64,000 nucleotides of DNA from Undaria pinnatifida (GCA_012845835.1 JABAKD010000006.1:8964705-9028704); one strand, 5' to 3'; numbered from the stretch's first letter, positions 21,650 to 32,825 are shown. Translations and numbers: made by a program. Notes: generated by a model not told the origin, from the sequence alone.

Positions 21650-22360
21650 AATACCCCTCTTGCTCTGTCTCTTGAAATATTTGTCGGTACACGTCCATCT
21701 ATTGAGCCGGGTGTACTGCGATGGTGGCCCCGAGCTCTTGCTAACTTCGGCCATGCCGGCGTCTGGGAGGCGTGGTCCTCGCGCGTGGACGCGAAGCTGA
21801 GCAAATACGCAATTTTGTGGCATCCGGGCGCGTGCTCGCATGTCCTCGGAGTTTATAATACTCATGTGTAGACACGCTAGCTTCAGCACCAACCGCAACG
21901 TGAAGCCAACATCGAACTGTTTGGAACATCGCTGATTATGGAGCGTATTGCGAAACGACATCGGCATCTATCTCCGCTCTCGATTTTGATCCATCAATAC
22001 GGCGTCGAGTGCGTAGCGATTGCTGCACTTGGGCTCCTGCTGAGGCCAGAATTGTACGATTGGAAGAGGTGGTTTTCTGCTCGCTTAGTCGCGGAGGCAG
22101 AATAATGTGGCTTCTGGGCTGGGCATAGTGGTACATCATCGGGGTCTAATACGTACTCTCCGGTAGGCATGCGTACTGTTGCACAGCTCGCTGTAGCACA
22201 CCAACCGTATGGTAAAACCACCGGCATCAAATTCCTTGGAACGTCGTCGGTATTAACGCACATGAATGTAGATACGTGCTTGTTTTTGCCGTTGCTCTGT
22301 GTCCATGTACAACAAGACGGGTACAGCGATGCTGGCCCCGGGCTCCTCCTGCTGAGGCGC
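21650..22360. other. Two diverged direct copies of an unidentified block
   Basis: A segment ending 'ttgctctg(t)ct..gta..gggt(g)tac(t)gcgatg(g/c)tggccccg(a/g)gctc' occurs at about 21658-21740 and 22290-22345. A second shared piece is 'accg.a.g.gaa.cca.catc..a.t..ttggaac.tcg' at about 21893 and 22203. No family was recognised. Confidence 0.3.
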
Positions 22361-22597
22361 GTGATGGAACAGAGGTGCACACTGCTTTTGTTTTTGAGGT
22401 TCCTCAATTTCGGAGCTTAAGACCTCTCTCCCAAATACAAATCTGCCACCGGCTGAACAATCCCAGATGGCGTAGGTACACCACGAGAATCATGCGAAAG
22501 GAATTGACCCGTTTTTTTCGACAATTTTGGATTAAGGAGCCCCGGCAGTCAGAAACCCTTTCTGACGAAACTGCTACCTCTATCTATCGCAGCACCC
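22360..22597 (-). mobile_element. A-family MITE
   Basis: Ggcgcgtgatggaacagaggtgcac ... ctctatctatcgcagcacccgtc, with the A interior reversed (gacaattttggattaaggagcccc). Confidence 0.6.
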
Positions 22598-22717
22598 GTC
22601 TGTGCTAATAATGTCCCGGGAGTGCATGGACGCCTGCTAAGTTCAGGAGGAGTGCATCGTAAGGAGGGGGGCTTGTTCTGCACGCGTGGATGCGAAGACA
22701 CAATATTGTGGCTTTTA

Positions 22718-22960
22718 GACCGAGGCTACGGTACGGGGGGAAAACCCCGTTTTTTGTCTGCCCCGGGTTTCCATCACTTGTGCGTGAGTGACTCTGCACC
22801 TCCCCCACGAAACGACCTTGCACGATGATATTCTTGGCGCAGCGTGGCTAGCTGTAGCATCGCGGGTTCTCACCTCGCCAGCTTAAAACAGCACCCTAGC
22901 CTGAGACCGCAAAGGACCAGGGGGTCACTCGCGCGAGTGATTCTGGGACACTGCGAAAAA
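22718..22960 (+). mobile_element. Rearranged C-family MITE
   Basis: The left end is gaccgaggctacggtacgggg. The second half carries an inverted C piece (accctagcctgagaccgcaaagg..gggtcactcgcgcgagtga). Confidence 0.45.
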
Positions 22961-23023
22961 AATGCCCATAGAAGGGAACTCCCTATCGTGTAGCATGGAT
23001 TGGCATCCGGGCGCAGTGGCATA

Positions 23024-23335
23024 GACCAAGGCTACGGTAGCCTAGGGGGGACCCTCCCGTTTTCAGTACCGGAATTGATCCACTCGCGCCAAAGACTCAG
23101 CACCTCACGGACAAGAACGCTTTATGTGCAGGCGATTTTTTGGGGGCGGCGAACATAAACCATTCCATTGCCCGCGGATTGATCTTTCGTCAAGTTATAT
23201 CATCTCAAGAAAACCTAACAGGCCGCAGAAGGAACAAAGGGGTTACTCGCGCGAGTGACCCCGAGCCGAGGCAAAAAACCTACCCTAAAGGGACCCCGCC
23301 CCCGCCCCCCCCCCCCTTCTACCGTAGCCTGGGTC
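23024..23335 (-). mobile_element. C-family MITE
   Basis: Ends gaccaaggctacggtagcc and ctaccgtagcctgggtc (312 bp). The interior includes gggttactcgcgcgagtgacccc. The flanks CATA/ACAT overlap, so the target duplication is unresolved. Confidence 0.65.
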
Positions 23336-23469
23336 ACATAGTTGATCAGTGCGACTTCTCCCACGGCGGCTGGAGTCGCACTTTCTGGACCAAAACGTTT
23401 CTGGCCCCGGGGTTGACCTCCACAATTGAGGACTTACCGGTTGCTGCTCCGTCTGATGCTTTTACGGGG

Positions 23470-23690
23470 GGGACTTGTAGCTTAGTTGTATTAGGATTGG
23501 CGCGTAGAAAAGTTGGTCGCGGCATACGAGCGAATGCCTTCGAAGCACATTGCTTCGGGCGAGATGTTGAGATCTGTCTTCCTCTAATAGTTATATTGGG
23601 ATTAGCGCGTAGAAAGGTTGGCCGCGTTGTGCGAGCGAAAGCCTTCGAAGCTGCGCTTCGTGTGAGACGTTGGGTTCCTCTCATAATGTG
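23470..23690 (+). repeat. Twofold tandem F-like block
   Basis: 'attggcgcgtagaaaagttggtcgcgg..cgagcgaatgccttcgaagc' and 'attagcgcgtagaaaggttggccgcg..cgagcgaaagccttcgaagc' are direct repeats about 115 bp apart. They match the F interior in reverse. Confidence 0.5.
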
Positions 23691-24119
23691 AGGAGTTCAG
23701 GAGTTTCCACTGCATCGGCTTTGATTGGTCGTGAACTTGTTCGGGAACTCGGTCGGGAAAATAGCAGTAACAATGGTCGGGAACGTGATCGGGAAAACGG
23801 CCGGGAGTAGGGTCAGGAATGCTTGGCTTTGGTTCTCTGCTTGAGCCGCCGAAGCAGATCCACCTGCACCATCCACGGGGTCCCCACAATCCCCATGCTT
23901 GCCATGTCTTGTGTGTGCGAAGGGCATATAGACTATGTGTTGGTCCCTCTCTTTTTTTAATTATTGTAAAAATGTTTCCCGACAATATTTGGTTTGGGCA
24001 TTTATTGTTGTAAAAAAACAACTTTTCATAATAGATTTTAGAAAGGCGGGGGGAAAAAAGCATAGACTACACCTGGTATTAAAGAGGCGGGGATAAAAAT
24101 CATACCTGGTTTAATATAG

Positions 24120-24440
24120 TCTATATATTCCTCCCCTCACCGGATATTCGACTTACAAGATTCACTTGATAAACTGATGCATTTCCTTCCACAGCTGTCA
24201 GATTTTGTCCCCCTCAGAAACGGGTTTTATAGTTTCCGCGCACAGACTGCCTAACATCACCCTGTTGACCCTGATAGCTACACTGTAGTTGCAAGGGGAG
24301 TCGCCGACCTACATCCTTAATGATGACACACAACCCGTAATACGCGCGATCGGAGTATCACACACAGCTTGCAAAGATGAGTTTCGACAAAATATTCGAT
24401 CTCACAGCTGGAATGTATTTTAATTTTTATAATACTTCAG
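24120..24440 (+). repeat. D repeat flanked by tatagtctata
   Basis: Nearly the same as 13740-14060 (cctcccctcaccggatattcgacttac ... cacagctggaatgtatttt). It starts directly after 'aatatagtctatatat'. Confidence 0.65.
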
Positions 24441-24570
24441 TATATTTTATAAAGAAAATATAAAGCGTCAGCTGTGATTACGACCGATTGAATGGCTATA
24501 TCGGAAAGGTCCGTTTGTACGAGTGTCCAGCAGTCCAGCAATCCCTTCTGCACCGTTATAGCACCCAAGA

Positions 24571-24720
24571 AACAATGTTGCGACCCAGCTTACGGGGTAT
24601 TGGGTGCAATATTTAGGACCTGTTCTGCCGTGGCCCGAGGTCACTCTCTCTCGTGACCACCTGTTCCTTTGCGTTTTTTCGGCTTTCTTAGTACTGGTTT
24701 CACTGTTTTCCCCTCTGGAG
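24571..24720 (+). mobile_element. Truncated C-family MITE
   Basis: Gacccagcttacggggtattgggtgc..tgttctgccgtggcccgaggtcactctctctcgtgaccacctgttcctttgcg. There is no right end. Confidence 0.5.
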
Positions 24721-24965
24721 CCCCCGAACCCCTCCCTATACTACATCCACTTGGAGTAATTTTGACCCCCAAAACGGGTTTCCATTTGTAAAGGGGCAAT
24801 GGAATGGCAAGGGACCCTTCGCCTTGAAAACTGCATCGCCTGTCATATACTCCACGGAAGATTATATTCTAGGGATCCATGCCGTAGCACCGATTCCCCC
24901 GCCGCCCCCCCCGTCCCCTCCTTCCCCACCACCCGCACCATCGCCTAGACCTAGCACCACGTGTG

Positions 24966-25852
24966 TGTTAAGATACGGCCTCGAAAGGCCTGTAGGTATC
25001 CGAATTTGAGATCATTTGGATGGGTTTTCGTATGATAAGGTTGGCGTTTTATATTCGGGAGAGTTAGAAAATCGATCGGAGGCACGTGCCTCCGACCTCA
25101 GAAGCTATCCCGGGCTCTGGTGGAAACGAATAAAGCTACATCTCTACGAAGGAACGAAAGTGAGTACTCTCCGAGGACCTGCTCAATTGGCAGACCTGCA
25201 GGGGGCACTCTATGTCCCCCACTTTTAATTTAACATGTGGCGTCGACGGCAGGACCATAGTACCTTTTCTGTGGTTAGTTTGCCGTAGAGCCTTTCCTGC
25301 CCCCCCCGCCACACCGGCGGCATGCGGCAGGTTCTAGAGCCTTTTCTGCCCCCCCCGCCACACCGGCGGCATGCGGCAGGTTTTTGATGGGTGACTATTG
25401 CCTTGCTGAAAGGTCTGCTTTTGTTTCTACTGCTTTTCTTCGCGTGTTCCTGGCTCCATAGCCAGACGGTTAGAGGTGTGGGAGTGGGTTTTGAGGAGCC
25501 GCATCTTCGACTCATGGTTCGTAGAACCGGAGTTTCCCCGAATCTCCCAAATTTTGGCATATGCGACTCATCATGGTGGGCTAGTGTTAATATGCGGCCT
25601 CGGAAGGCCTGTCGGTATCCGAATTTGAGATCATTGGGATGGGTTTTCGTATGATAAGGTTGGCGTTTTATATTCGGGAGAGTTAGGAAGTAGATCGGAG
25701 GCACGCCTCCGATCTCACAAGCTATCCCGGGCTCTGGTGGAAACGAATACAGCTACATTTCTACGAAGGAACGAAAGTAAGTACTCTCCGAGGACCTGCT
25801 TAATTGGCAGACCTGCAGGGGGCACTCTGTGTCCCCCACCTTTAATTTAACA
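24966..25852 (+). mobile_element. TRIM-like miniature LTR retroelement
   Basis: Two direct repeats of about 270 bp, 24966-25235 and 25585-25852, both start TGTTAA, end TTAACA and differ at only a few sites. They flank a 349-bp non-coding interior. Just inside the left repeat, at about 25239, is TGGCGTCGACGGCAGGAC, which has the TGG start and position expected of a tRNA primer-binding site. The insertion sits inside a D-type block (empty form ctagcaccacgcatatagc) with GTGT on both sides; GT repeats make the exact target duplication ambiguous. The interior has a 48-bp tandem duplication (25288-25383). With no gag or pol, a TRIM is the best fit. Paired solo repeats are the alternative. Confidence 0.6.
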
Positions 25853-25883
25853 TGTGTATAGCAAGCCCCTACATCTATGCGAC

Positions 25884-25975
25884 GTAAATCGACACACGAC
25901 GCGTATGAAAATACGTGGAAGTGTGGTGAGCTGAAGCTTTATTTTTCCCCATCCGCCGGAGGATGAAAAAACTAA
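25884..25975 (+). repeat. Repeat block shared with 29614-29700
   Basis: 'taaatcgacacacgacgcgtat' plus 'cggaagtgtggtgagct(g/a)aagctttatttttccccatccgccggaggat' occurs here and at 29614-29698 in the same orientation. Confidence 0.55.
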
Positions 25976-26029
25976 AAAAAAAAAAGTAAAGCTGTTGCAA
26001 ATCCCCTCCCCCCCCCCCACCCCTTCGAA

Positions 26030-26350
26030 CACTCCGCCCTCTCCTCACTGGTTGTACGACTTACAGGATACCGGGTACACTTGTTGAACTGATTGGATGC
26101 ATTTCCTTCCACAGCCGTCAGATTCTGTCCCCCTCAAAAACGGTTTTTTTTATAGTTTCCGCGCACAGACTGACTAACATCACCCTGTTGACCCTGATAG
26201 CTACACTTGTAGTTCAGAGGGGAGTCGCCGACTTATAGGACATCACCACCCGTGATACGCGCGATCGGAGTATCACACACAGCTTGCAAAGATGAGTTTC
26301 GACAAAATCTTCGATTCTCACATTGCTGGAGTGTATTTTTATTCTTTTAG
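26030..26350 (+). repeat. D repeat
   Basis: Follows a poly-C tract: ctccgccctctcctcactggttgtacgac ... gatgagtttcgacaaaatcttcgat..ctggagtgtattttt. Confidence 0.62.
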
Positions 26351-28500
26351 TCTAGGGACTAATGACCCGGAATGAAAAGTAAAGCGGCACACCACACCCA
26401 CCGCCTTGTTGAGGGACGCCTACTATTAATATCATACTACTACTGCTGGTCTTTGAATGAATGAGTAGAGGACAAAACCAAAACGTTCACTTGTATGTAC
26501 AAAGGTACGTATTCACGAACGGGTTTTGCTTTCGCCTGATCGTATTTCCAAACGACGTGTGTCTGTGCGTAAGTATCTTTCGGTTTTAGTATTTCTAAAC
26601 GGCTCGAGGGGAAATATCTCTCGGCTAACCTCACAACTGACACTTGGTCTGGTGTGCGAGTACCACGAGTCATCAACCCCGGTTGAGTCGTTCTCCAGTT
26701 CGGTATAGACGTGGTAGCAACTCTGTTGATTGTGGTTTGATAACCCGGAACTTGTCTCTCCTCACCGACGAAGGGTGGGCATCGCGCACAAACTCTGGTT
26801 GCGCTGGATGTAGATGGGTGGAAATAGCAGATTAATGAAACGAACTCACACACGAGACTAAATAGTTAATATACTGCTTTCGAATAGGCTCTGGACTGCT
26901 GTGGTGCTTCTTTCCTTTCCGGGGTCCACAGCGTGAGAGACGAGTACAGCAGGGCTGCTGCTATATTTTTTACTTTTTGTGCCTGCGCGTCGTCTCTGCC
27001 CTCGTTGTTTGCTTTCGTACATCTGGCGACTATCTATCTAGCCTGAGTCAACCAAAAAAGCAAACGTTCCCAGCGCGATCTGACACGCCCACTAACTGCT
27101 GCACCTTTTCTATAGTCTATCGCACGCACTGGACAATTCTTGTGGTCCTGCCGAGAGCGTTGCGAGTGTTGCGACAACCTGAATTCGAGCCCTAAAAATA
27201 ACGAAGTCGTTGTACCTGTCCTTCTAGAAAACCAATGACAAAGCACAAAGTTGACGAGGCTTGCGCGAAAAGGTTTGCGCGGAAGAGGATGGACATACAC
27301 GAGGATGAGACACGTCATGGCACAGGCATACACGAATGCTCCACAAGCTCCAAGCCAAATCGATAGGAGCAACTTGACTCCTGTGCGCAGCTTCGATGGC
27401 CGGCTTCAGAACGCTCCTATTATGCGATAGGAGAACGCAACTGCTTATTGCCCACCTGTATGCATATGATGGCACTGCTCTGCTGCTCAGCACCACCGCA
27501 GCGTGGAGCAAAATAATATGTTAATCTTTCCCACATTTTTTTGCGGGGTTACAAGTACTAAAACCAAGTAAAAACAAGTTGAAAACAAAGTCGTTTTCTC
27601 GAATTGTCACAGAAATCACAACGCTCCGATTTTTTTTCCGTTTTGACATGTCTAGACTAGTCTATTATTAGACTACTAGACTAGACTAGATTAGGCATGA
27701 GTTTGCTGTTTGGCTCTGCTTTCTCGATTTTTTTGTGTGCTCCCCTGCTTCACCAGTGCACATTTTTACGCATGTATAGATGTAGACTATAGTCTATGTG
27801 TACAGGTGCTGCTGTAAATCGAGCATTCAATAGACTATATACCCTCACCGCGTTGTTGCCTTTATCTCGAGGAAGCCGGTTATGTGGTTGTAGTTGTAGT
27901 TGTAGCAGGTACCGGGTAGGTACGGATGGCACCGTGTGCTGCAACACTCTTCCGCTGTGGACCCGAGGAGTACCTACATACAGCAGTTAGTTGTAGTGCA
28001 CAGCAGAAGAGTAATTCGTATCCGAAACCCTCGACTACACAACAAGTTACGAAACGTATTTAGCATTGTACCTCTGGTAAGTTGCTTGTACAGCAGTCTC
28101 GTAGTCTTTTATGTGCAGTCTTCTACATACATGGTACGGGTAATATATTAATACTTGTTTTAAATGTGGGTTTGTTATTCACATGAAACTGAACTTTTCA
28201 CCCTTCTACATCCAGCGCAACCAGTGTATATTCGTGTCGCTGCCGCTTACCCATAGAAGGGGCGACGCCACTCGCTGTTGTCACAAACTGCGAGACGCAG
28301 ATGCCGCAAACAATCAATGCGCGTACTATTAATAGAATCCTATGATACGAACGAGTTCTCTGAAAAAAGTAAAAAATAACAGAACAGATTAATTAGACTA
28401 ATCTTTTTCGCCTGCTGAAGCCATTCCGCTTTTTTCACGCATTCAGCAGGGATGGCAGTGGCAGCACTACTACTCAGAAGTACTACTCTGTACCGAGAAA
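26350..28500. other. No recognisable gene
   Basis: Short ORFs only. It contains clustered TAGACTAG/TATAGTCTA motifs (27640-27840) and a short block (tggttgcgctggatgtagatgggtggaaatagcag, about 26795) repeated at about 37340 and, inverted, near 28205 and 34685. Confidence 0.4.
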
Positions 28501-28803
28501 CCCTATTTGCAGGACGGGCCTGCAACGAATTCTTGCAGGACGTGGCTCTGATTATCCACCTGCCGCTTATTATTGCCCGCGTTTTTTTTTTGGCGAACGC
28601 CTGCCGAACGCGCGGCGAAGCCGCGCGAGGGCACTTTTAGCCCCATGTACCGGTCAAACGGTCAGGGGTCGGGTTGGGGTTGGGGTTAGGGTTAGGGTTA
28701 GGGTTAGGGTTGGGGTTGGGTGGGGTCTGTGCAGGTACCTGGGACAAAAGTGTGCCAAAACGTCCTGCAAGAATTTGTTGCAGGCCCGTCCTGCAAATAG
28801 GGG
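28501..28803. mobile_element. TIR element enclosing a telomere-like TTAGGG array
   Basis: The terminal inverted repeats of about 42 bp (28501-28543 and 28761-28803) have one mismatch. They begin CCCTATTTGCAGGACGGGCC. Each arm contains TTGCAGG and CCTGCAA in palindromic order. The interior has a GC hairpin (cgcgcggcgaagccgcgcg) and, at 28671-28731, GGGTT(A/G)GGG units with five perfect TTAGGG. No target duplication is obvious. Confidence 0.65.
28671..28731 (+). repeat. Interstitial telomere-like repeats
   Basis: GGTTGG/GGTTAG variants surround five consecutive TTAGGG units. It is internal, not a chromosome end, because ordinary sequence continues for 35 kb. Confidence 0.8.
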
Positions 28804-29144
28804 CTTCCCGTCTGGACTCTGCCCCACCACTAGACTAGTCTACGCAACGTAAGACGATCCCCTCCGAAGAAAACAGGTTGGCCACAACCCGCGTTCACAC
28901 GTTGCTGTCAGGTTATTACACGTGACACTTTTTTGCACAAAACGTGGGTGTGGTAGTCAAAGAATCCAGGTCGAACCACACCTCCCTAACGCCCTACGTC
29001 GGTCTCGCTATTTAGTCTATACTGCTGTCTAGTCTAATGCATTAGTTAGACTTTATTTCTGACTTTGCGTAGTGTGCGGGGATCCAGCGTATGCTACATC
29101 GGAGGGTCGCTTTTGGCTCACTGTTGGGACCCGCTATTTTGATA

Positions 29145-29285
29145 AAAATTATAATACACTCCAGCTGTGAGCTCGAATAATATTTGGTCGAAGCTCATAT
29201 TTGCAAGCTGTGCGTGATAGTCCGACCGCGCGTATTACGGGTTGTGTGCATATAGGTCGGCGACTCCCCTTGCAACTACAGCAGT
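29145..29285 (-). repeat. D-repeat fragment
   Basis: Acactccagctgtgagctcgaataatatttggtcgaagctcatatttgcaagctg ... gtcggcgactccccttgcaactacag. Confidence 0.6.
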
Positions 29286-29496
29286 GTACGGAGCTATCGC
29301 TATTTTTGCACATGGCCGTGGGGTAGTGACCTCCCTGTCCCTCTGTTCCGTTGCGGTGTCAATCTTTCGTGCCGCTTTAGTTTATTTTCATAGCGATAGG
29401 AGTCTGCAATGGAATGGTTGTATGGCCACGCCGCGCGAAGAAAATCGCCTAAACTTGTTTGGTCGGTAATAAGGTGTAGAGTCACTTGTGCGAATG
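29283..29496 (+). mobile_element. C-family MITE interior fragment
   Basis: Gtagtgacctccctgtccctctgttccgttgcggtgtcaatctttcgtgccg..gcaatggaatggttg..cgcgcgaagaaaatcgcctaaac..gagtcacttgtgcga. Termini are missing. Confidence 0.5.
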
Positions 29497-29526
29497 CTAT
29501 TTCTTGTTTCTTGTTTCTTTTTTCAT

Positions 29527-29760
29527 CCTCTGGTGGGTGGTGTTGGGAAAAATAAAAAAAATAAAGCACACTTCCACGTATTTTCGTACACGTTGGGCTG
29601 CGAAAGCAACTGAGTTAAATCGACACACGACGCGTATAATATACGCGGAAGTGTGGTGAGCTAAAGCTTTATTTTTCCCCATCCGCCGGAGGATAAAAAA
29701 AAAAAAAAAACGTACGTACCAGTGGTATGTCGTGTGTCGATTCAACTCAAATGCCTCCGC
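29527..29760. repeat. Foldback (nested inverted repeat) element
   Basis: 'cctctggtgggtggtgttgggaaaaataaa..agcacacttccacgtattttcg' is the inverse of 'cggaagtgtggtgagctaaagctttatttttccccatccgccggagg' at 29652-29698. 'gagttaaatcgacacacgac' (29610) is inverted at 29738-29760. The whole region can fold back on itself. Confidence 0.5.
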
Positions 29761-30540
29761 AATCCACAGCGCTAGCTCGCACGTGTCCTTCGGTTCCCAC
29801 TATAGCGATAGCGTGAGCTGTCCCTAGCGGCGGTCCTCGGGTCAATGACTCTAACCCAGTCAGTGTGTGCCGTCTTCAAATTAAATCGCTCTTCCTACCC
29901 AACCACATCGTCAGACACCCAGAGCTGCAGAGCTGCGGAGTCCGTGCTGTGATGCTTCGTCGTAGAGACACAAACTACCAAGCGAAATACCGGTACTGTA
30001 TGTGAAGTCAAACTGCTGTGAAACAGAGTAAACCAAACAGTCGCAATTCATCAAGGTAAAGCAAGTGAAGTGCGTACCAGCACTATAGTGAAAAAAAATG
30101 CACACTCCACCCACCTTTTGATGACCTTTTTAGCGTAGCCCCAACCCTAGCCTCTACGGCAGCGTTGGTTTATGGGAGGTGTTCATCAAGGCTTTTCTCA
30201 AGAAGGCGTGTTTATGGTGCTACGCGTTCGTGTACTCAAGAGGGGGTGCTGATATCATAGCCATGGATAAACCATTAGACTAATAATAATGCAGGTACTC
30301 CCGACACATCGAAAAGCTAAAATCAAACGTGGTCCTCATTTTTTCTTTCCCCGTGCTTTCGAATCGGGAACTGGGTGTTGTATGGGCAACACGTGCGTGT
30401 GCACATTCTAAAGTAGACTACTACCTTTTATTTTCACGTATCGTGGCATACGTGTAGAAAGCATCTGCCCGTCTTCGCACTAAAATGCAATTAATAACAG
30501 CGATACACTTTGATATTTCCACCCAGCGATATAGACTATT

Positions 30541-31770
30541 GTTAAGGAATTAGTGGGGTATTAGTCCGTTTGACCACTTGCAACTGGTTAACCTGTAGCT
30601 TACCCAAACTAAGCCTTATAACACTCTCCCCCCCTGAGACGGCGGGATAGCAGGTCGGCCGGATATACGGGCGGACCTGTCATTTATCCCAATTGCCCCC
30701 TCGGCGGCGCCCTCAGGCACACCAGCACCCGATGCGCTGTCACCCCCGCGGCGGCGGTGGTGGTCGCCACCCCCACCATTTTTGCTGCCATCCCCACGGT
30801 TGCGGTCCCCGCGGTCGCGACTGTCGCGACATTTTCCCCGGTTTCGTTCTGCCAACTCTTTCTCCGGGGTCCGGCCAAAAGACAGGGTCGGGGTCCTCGT
30901 CGTGGGCTATCAAACAGACCATGGGTTTTTGGGTCGTGGGTTCAATCCCCACATCCACCATAATAAACTTTTTCAGATTTTCCCATGGCGAACTTGAAAA
31001 ATACTCTTCCTGGTACCCCAGGGAATGAAACGGCTTGGATAAATGACAGGTCCGCCCGTATATCCGGCCGACCTGCTATCCCGCCGTCTCAGGGGGGGAG
31101 AGTGTTATAAGGCTTAGTTTGGGTAAGCTATCGGTTAACCTTTTGCAAGTGGTCAAACGGACTAATACCCCACTAATTCCTTAACAAATGGCGTCGTCGA
31201 CAGACCATGGGTTTTTTGGGTCGTGGGTTCGAGCCCCACATCCACCATAATATCATAATAAACTTTTTCAGATTTTCCCCATGTCGAACTTGAAAAATAC
31301 TCTCCCCGGTATACCCAGGGAATGAAACGGCTTGGATAATTGACAGGTCTGCCCGTATATCCGGCCGACCTGCTATCCCGCCGTTTCAGGGGGGGAGAGT
31401 GTTATAAGACTTAGTTTGGGTGAGCTATAGGTTAACCTTTTGCAAGTGGTCAAACGGACTAATACCCCACTAAAGTTCTTAACAAATGGCGTCGTCGACA
31501 GACCATGGGTTTTTGGGTCGTGGGTTCGATCCCCACATCCACCATAATAAACTTTTTCAGATTTCCCCACGTCGAACTTGAAAAACACTCTCCCTGGTAT
31601 CCCCAGGAAATGAAACGGCTTGGATATTGACAGAGGTCCGCCGTATATCCGGCCGACCTGCTATCCCGCCGTTTCAGGGGGGGAGAGTGTTATAAGGCTT
31701 AGTTTGGGTAAGCTATCGGTTAACCAGTTGCAAGTGGTCAAACGGACTAATACCCCACTAAGTCCTTAAC
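30541..31770. mobile_element. Long-TIR element with three tandem roughly 300-bp units carrying tRNA-like B boxes
   Basis: The left arm 30541-30688 (gttaaggaattagtggggta...) is repeated inverted at 31034-31185, and again at the ends of two more direct units (31186-31492 and 31493-31770). Each direct unit holds 'cagaccatgggtttt(t)tgggtcgtgggttc(g/a)a(g/t)ccccacatccacca'. That piece has a perfect RNA polymerase III B box (GGTTCGA/ATCC), a T-stem (GTGGG/CCCAC) and an encoded CCA-like end. TATAGACTAT lies next to both ends (30530-30539 and 31773-31782), compatible with a 9-11 bp MULE-type target duplication. There is no transposase. Confidence 0.55.
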
Positions 31771-31839
31771 ACTATAGACTATATTTTTCTCTGCAAAAAT
31801 TAAATCATTTGTTGACCTATTTTTGTAGACTGAGTAATA

Positions 31840-32095
31840 TGTGCATTTCCTTCCACAGCTGTCAGATTTCGTCCCCCTCATAAACGGGTTTTATAGTTCC
31901 CGCGCACAGACTGCCTAACATCACCCTGTTGACCCTGACAGCTACACTGTAGTTGCAAGGGGAGTCGCCGACCTATATTCTTAATGAGGACACTCAACCC
32001 GTAATACGCGCGAATGGAGTGTCAAACACAGCTTGCAAATATGAGTTTCGACAAAATATTCGATCTCACAGCTGGAGTGTATTTCAATTTTTATG
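31840..32095 (+). repeat. D repeat
   Basis: Gtgcatttccttccacagctgtcagatttcgtccccctc ... gatctcacagctggagtgtatttc. Confidence 0.62.
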
Positions 32096-32340
32096 ATGTG
32101 TTTTTTGTTCCCTGGGGTATTCCTCAGCTCGAGAGTGACTGGATGGAGCCTGTCCTGCGACCACGGACTTGATTATGCGAGTTAATGTGAGAATAAAAAC
32201 AGCACCATAGTCTATATAAGTGCCCTCTCGGCATATTTGTTCTTAACTTTAAACTATACCGTATTAAATAGCCTTTCCACCATCTACATAATAATCCTAC
32301 TACCGCACTGCTGTAGAGCAGCAAATATCATCCGTGCCAG

Positions 32341-32565
32341 CGCCTCGATCAAGAGGGGCAAGCCATAAGCTACGTGGTCTGGAACTACTACAGGACAGAG
32401 AGGTGAGACAGAAGAAACCGATTACGCATCCTAAACGGAGCCGCCGAAAAGAGCCGAGGAAATCGATGATATTTGGAACGCCGACCCCCACGGCAACATT
32501 TTTTTCGCCTCCTTGAGCACCAAGTACACATGTCATGGCATTTACTTGTACACACACCAGTGGAC
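32341..32565 (+). pseudogene. Unidentified protein-coding fragment, probably frameshifted
   Basis: Frame 1 reads RLDQEGQAISYVVWNYYRTE before a stop. From 32456, one frame over, it reads EEIDDIWNADPHGNIFF and on through ASLSTKYTCHGIYLYTHQW until it meets the B element at about 32570. Both stretches have coding-like composition. A 5' splice-like gtgaga follows the first, but no good acceptor precedes the second, so a frameshifted relic is more likely than two exons. I do not recognise the family. Confidence 0.28.
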
Positions 32566-32825
32566 ACATTCTACGATAACCACCCCCCCCCCCACCAGCG
32601 ATATTGTTATCGAAAGTTTAATGGCTGCTATACACGAGAAAGATGCTATATGAAAAAAGTATCCTCAAAAAAAGTTTCTTGTTCTGCAACGGACTATCGA
32701 ACGATGGCGTTGAGGTGGCAACGGGCACCACCGTATTTCGTGAGATACGGCCGGGAGCTGGTTTCAAATCGGCAATTTCGTCAAAAAAAAGTTGGGGGGG
32801 AATACCGTGGTATAATAGAACGACA
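32565..32825 (+). mobile_element. B-family MITE
   Basis: Ttctacgataaccacccccccc ... gagatacggccgggagctggtttcaaatcggcaatttcg ... ggggggaataccgtggta. Confidence 0.6.

Noticed and set aside
26440-27511. Minus-strand ORFs of 95-137 codons
   Set aside because: No motif, weak codon structure and repeated short blocks. Treated as non-coding.
28671-28731. Chromosome end
   Set aside because: Short, degenerate, inside inverted repeats, with tens of kb of ordinary sequence on both sides.
30880-31560. Functional tRNA genes in the repeated tRNA-like modules
   Set aside because: The 5' acceptor strand and a good D-arm are missing. Only the 3' half is tRNA-like.
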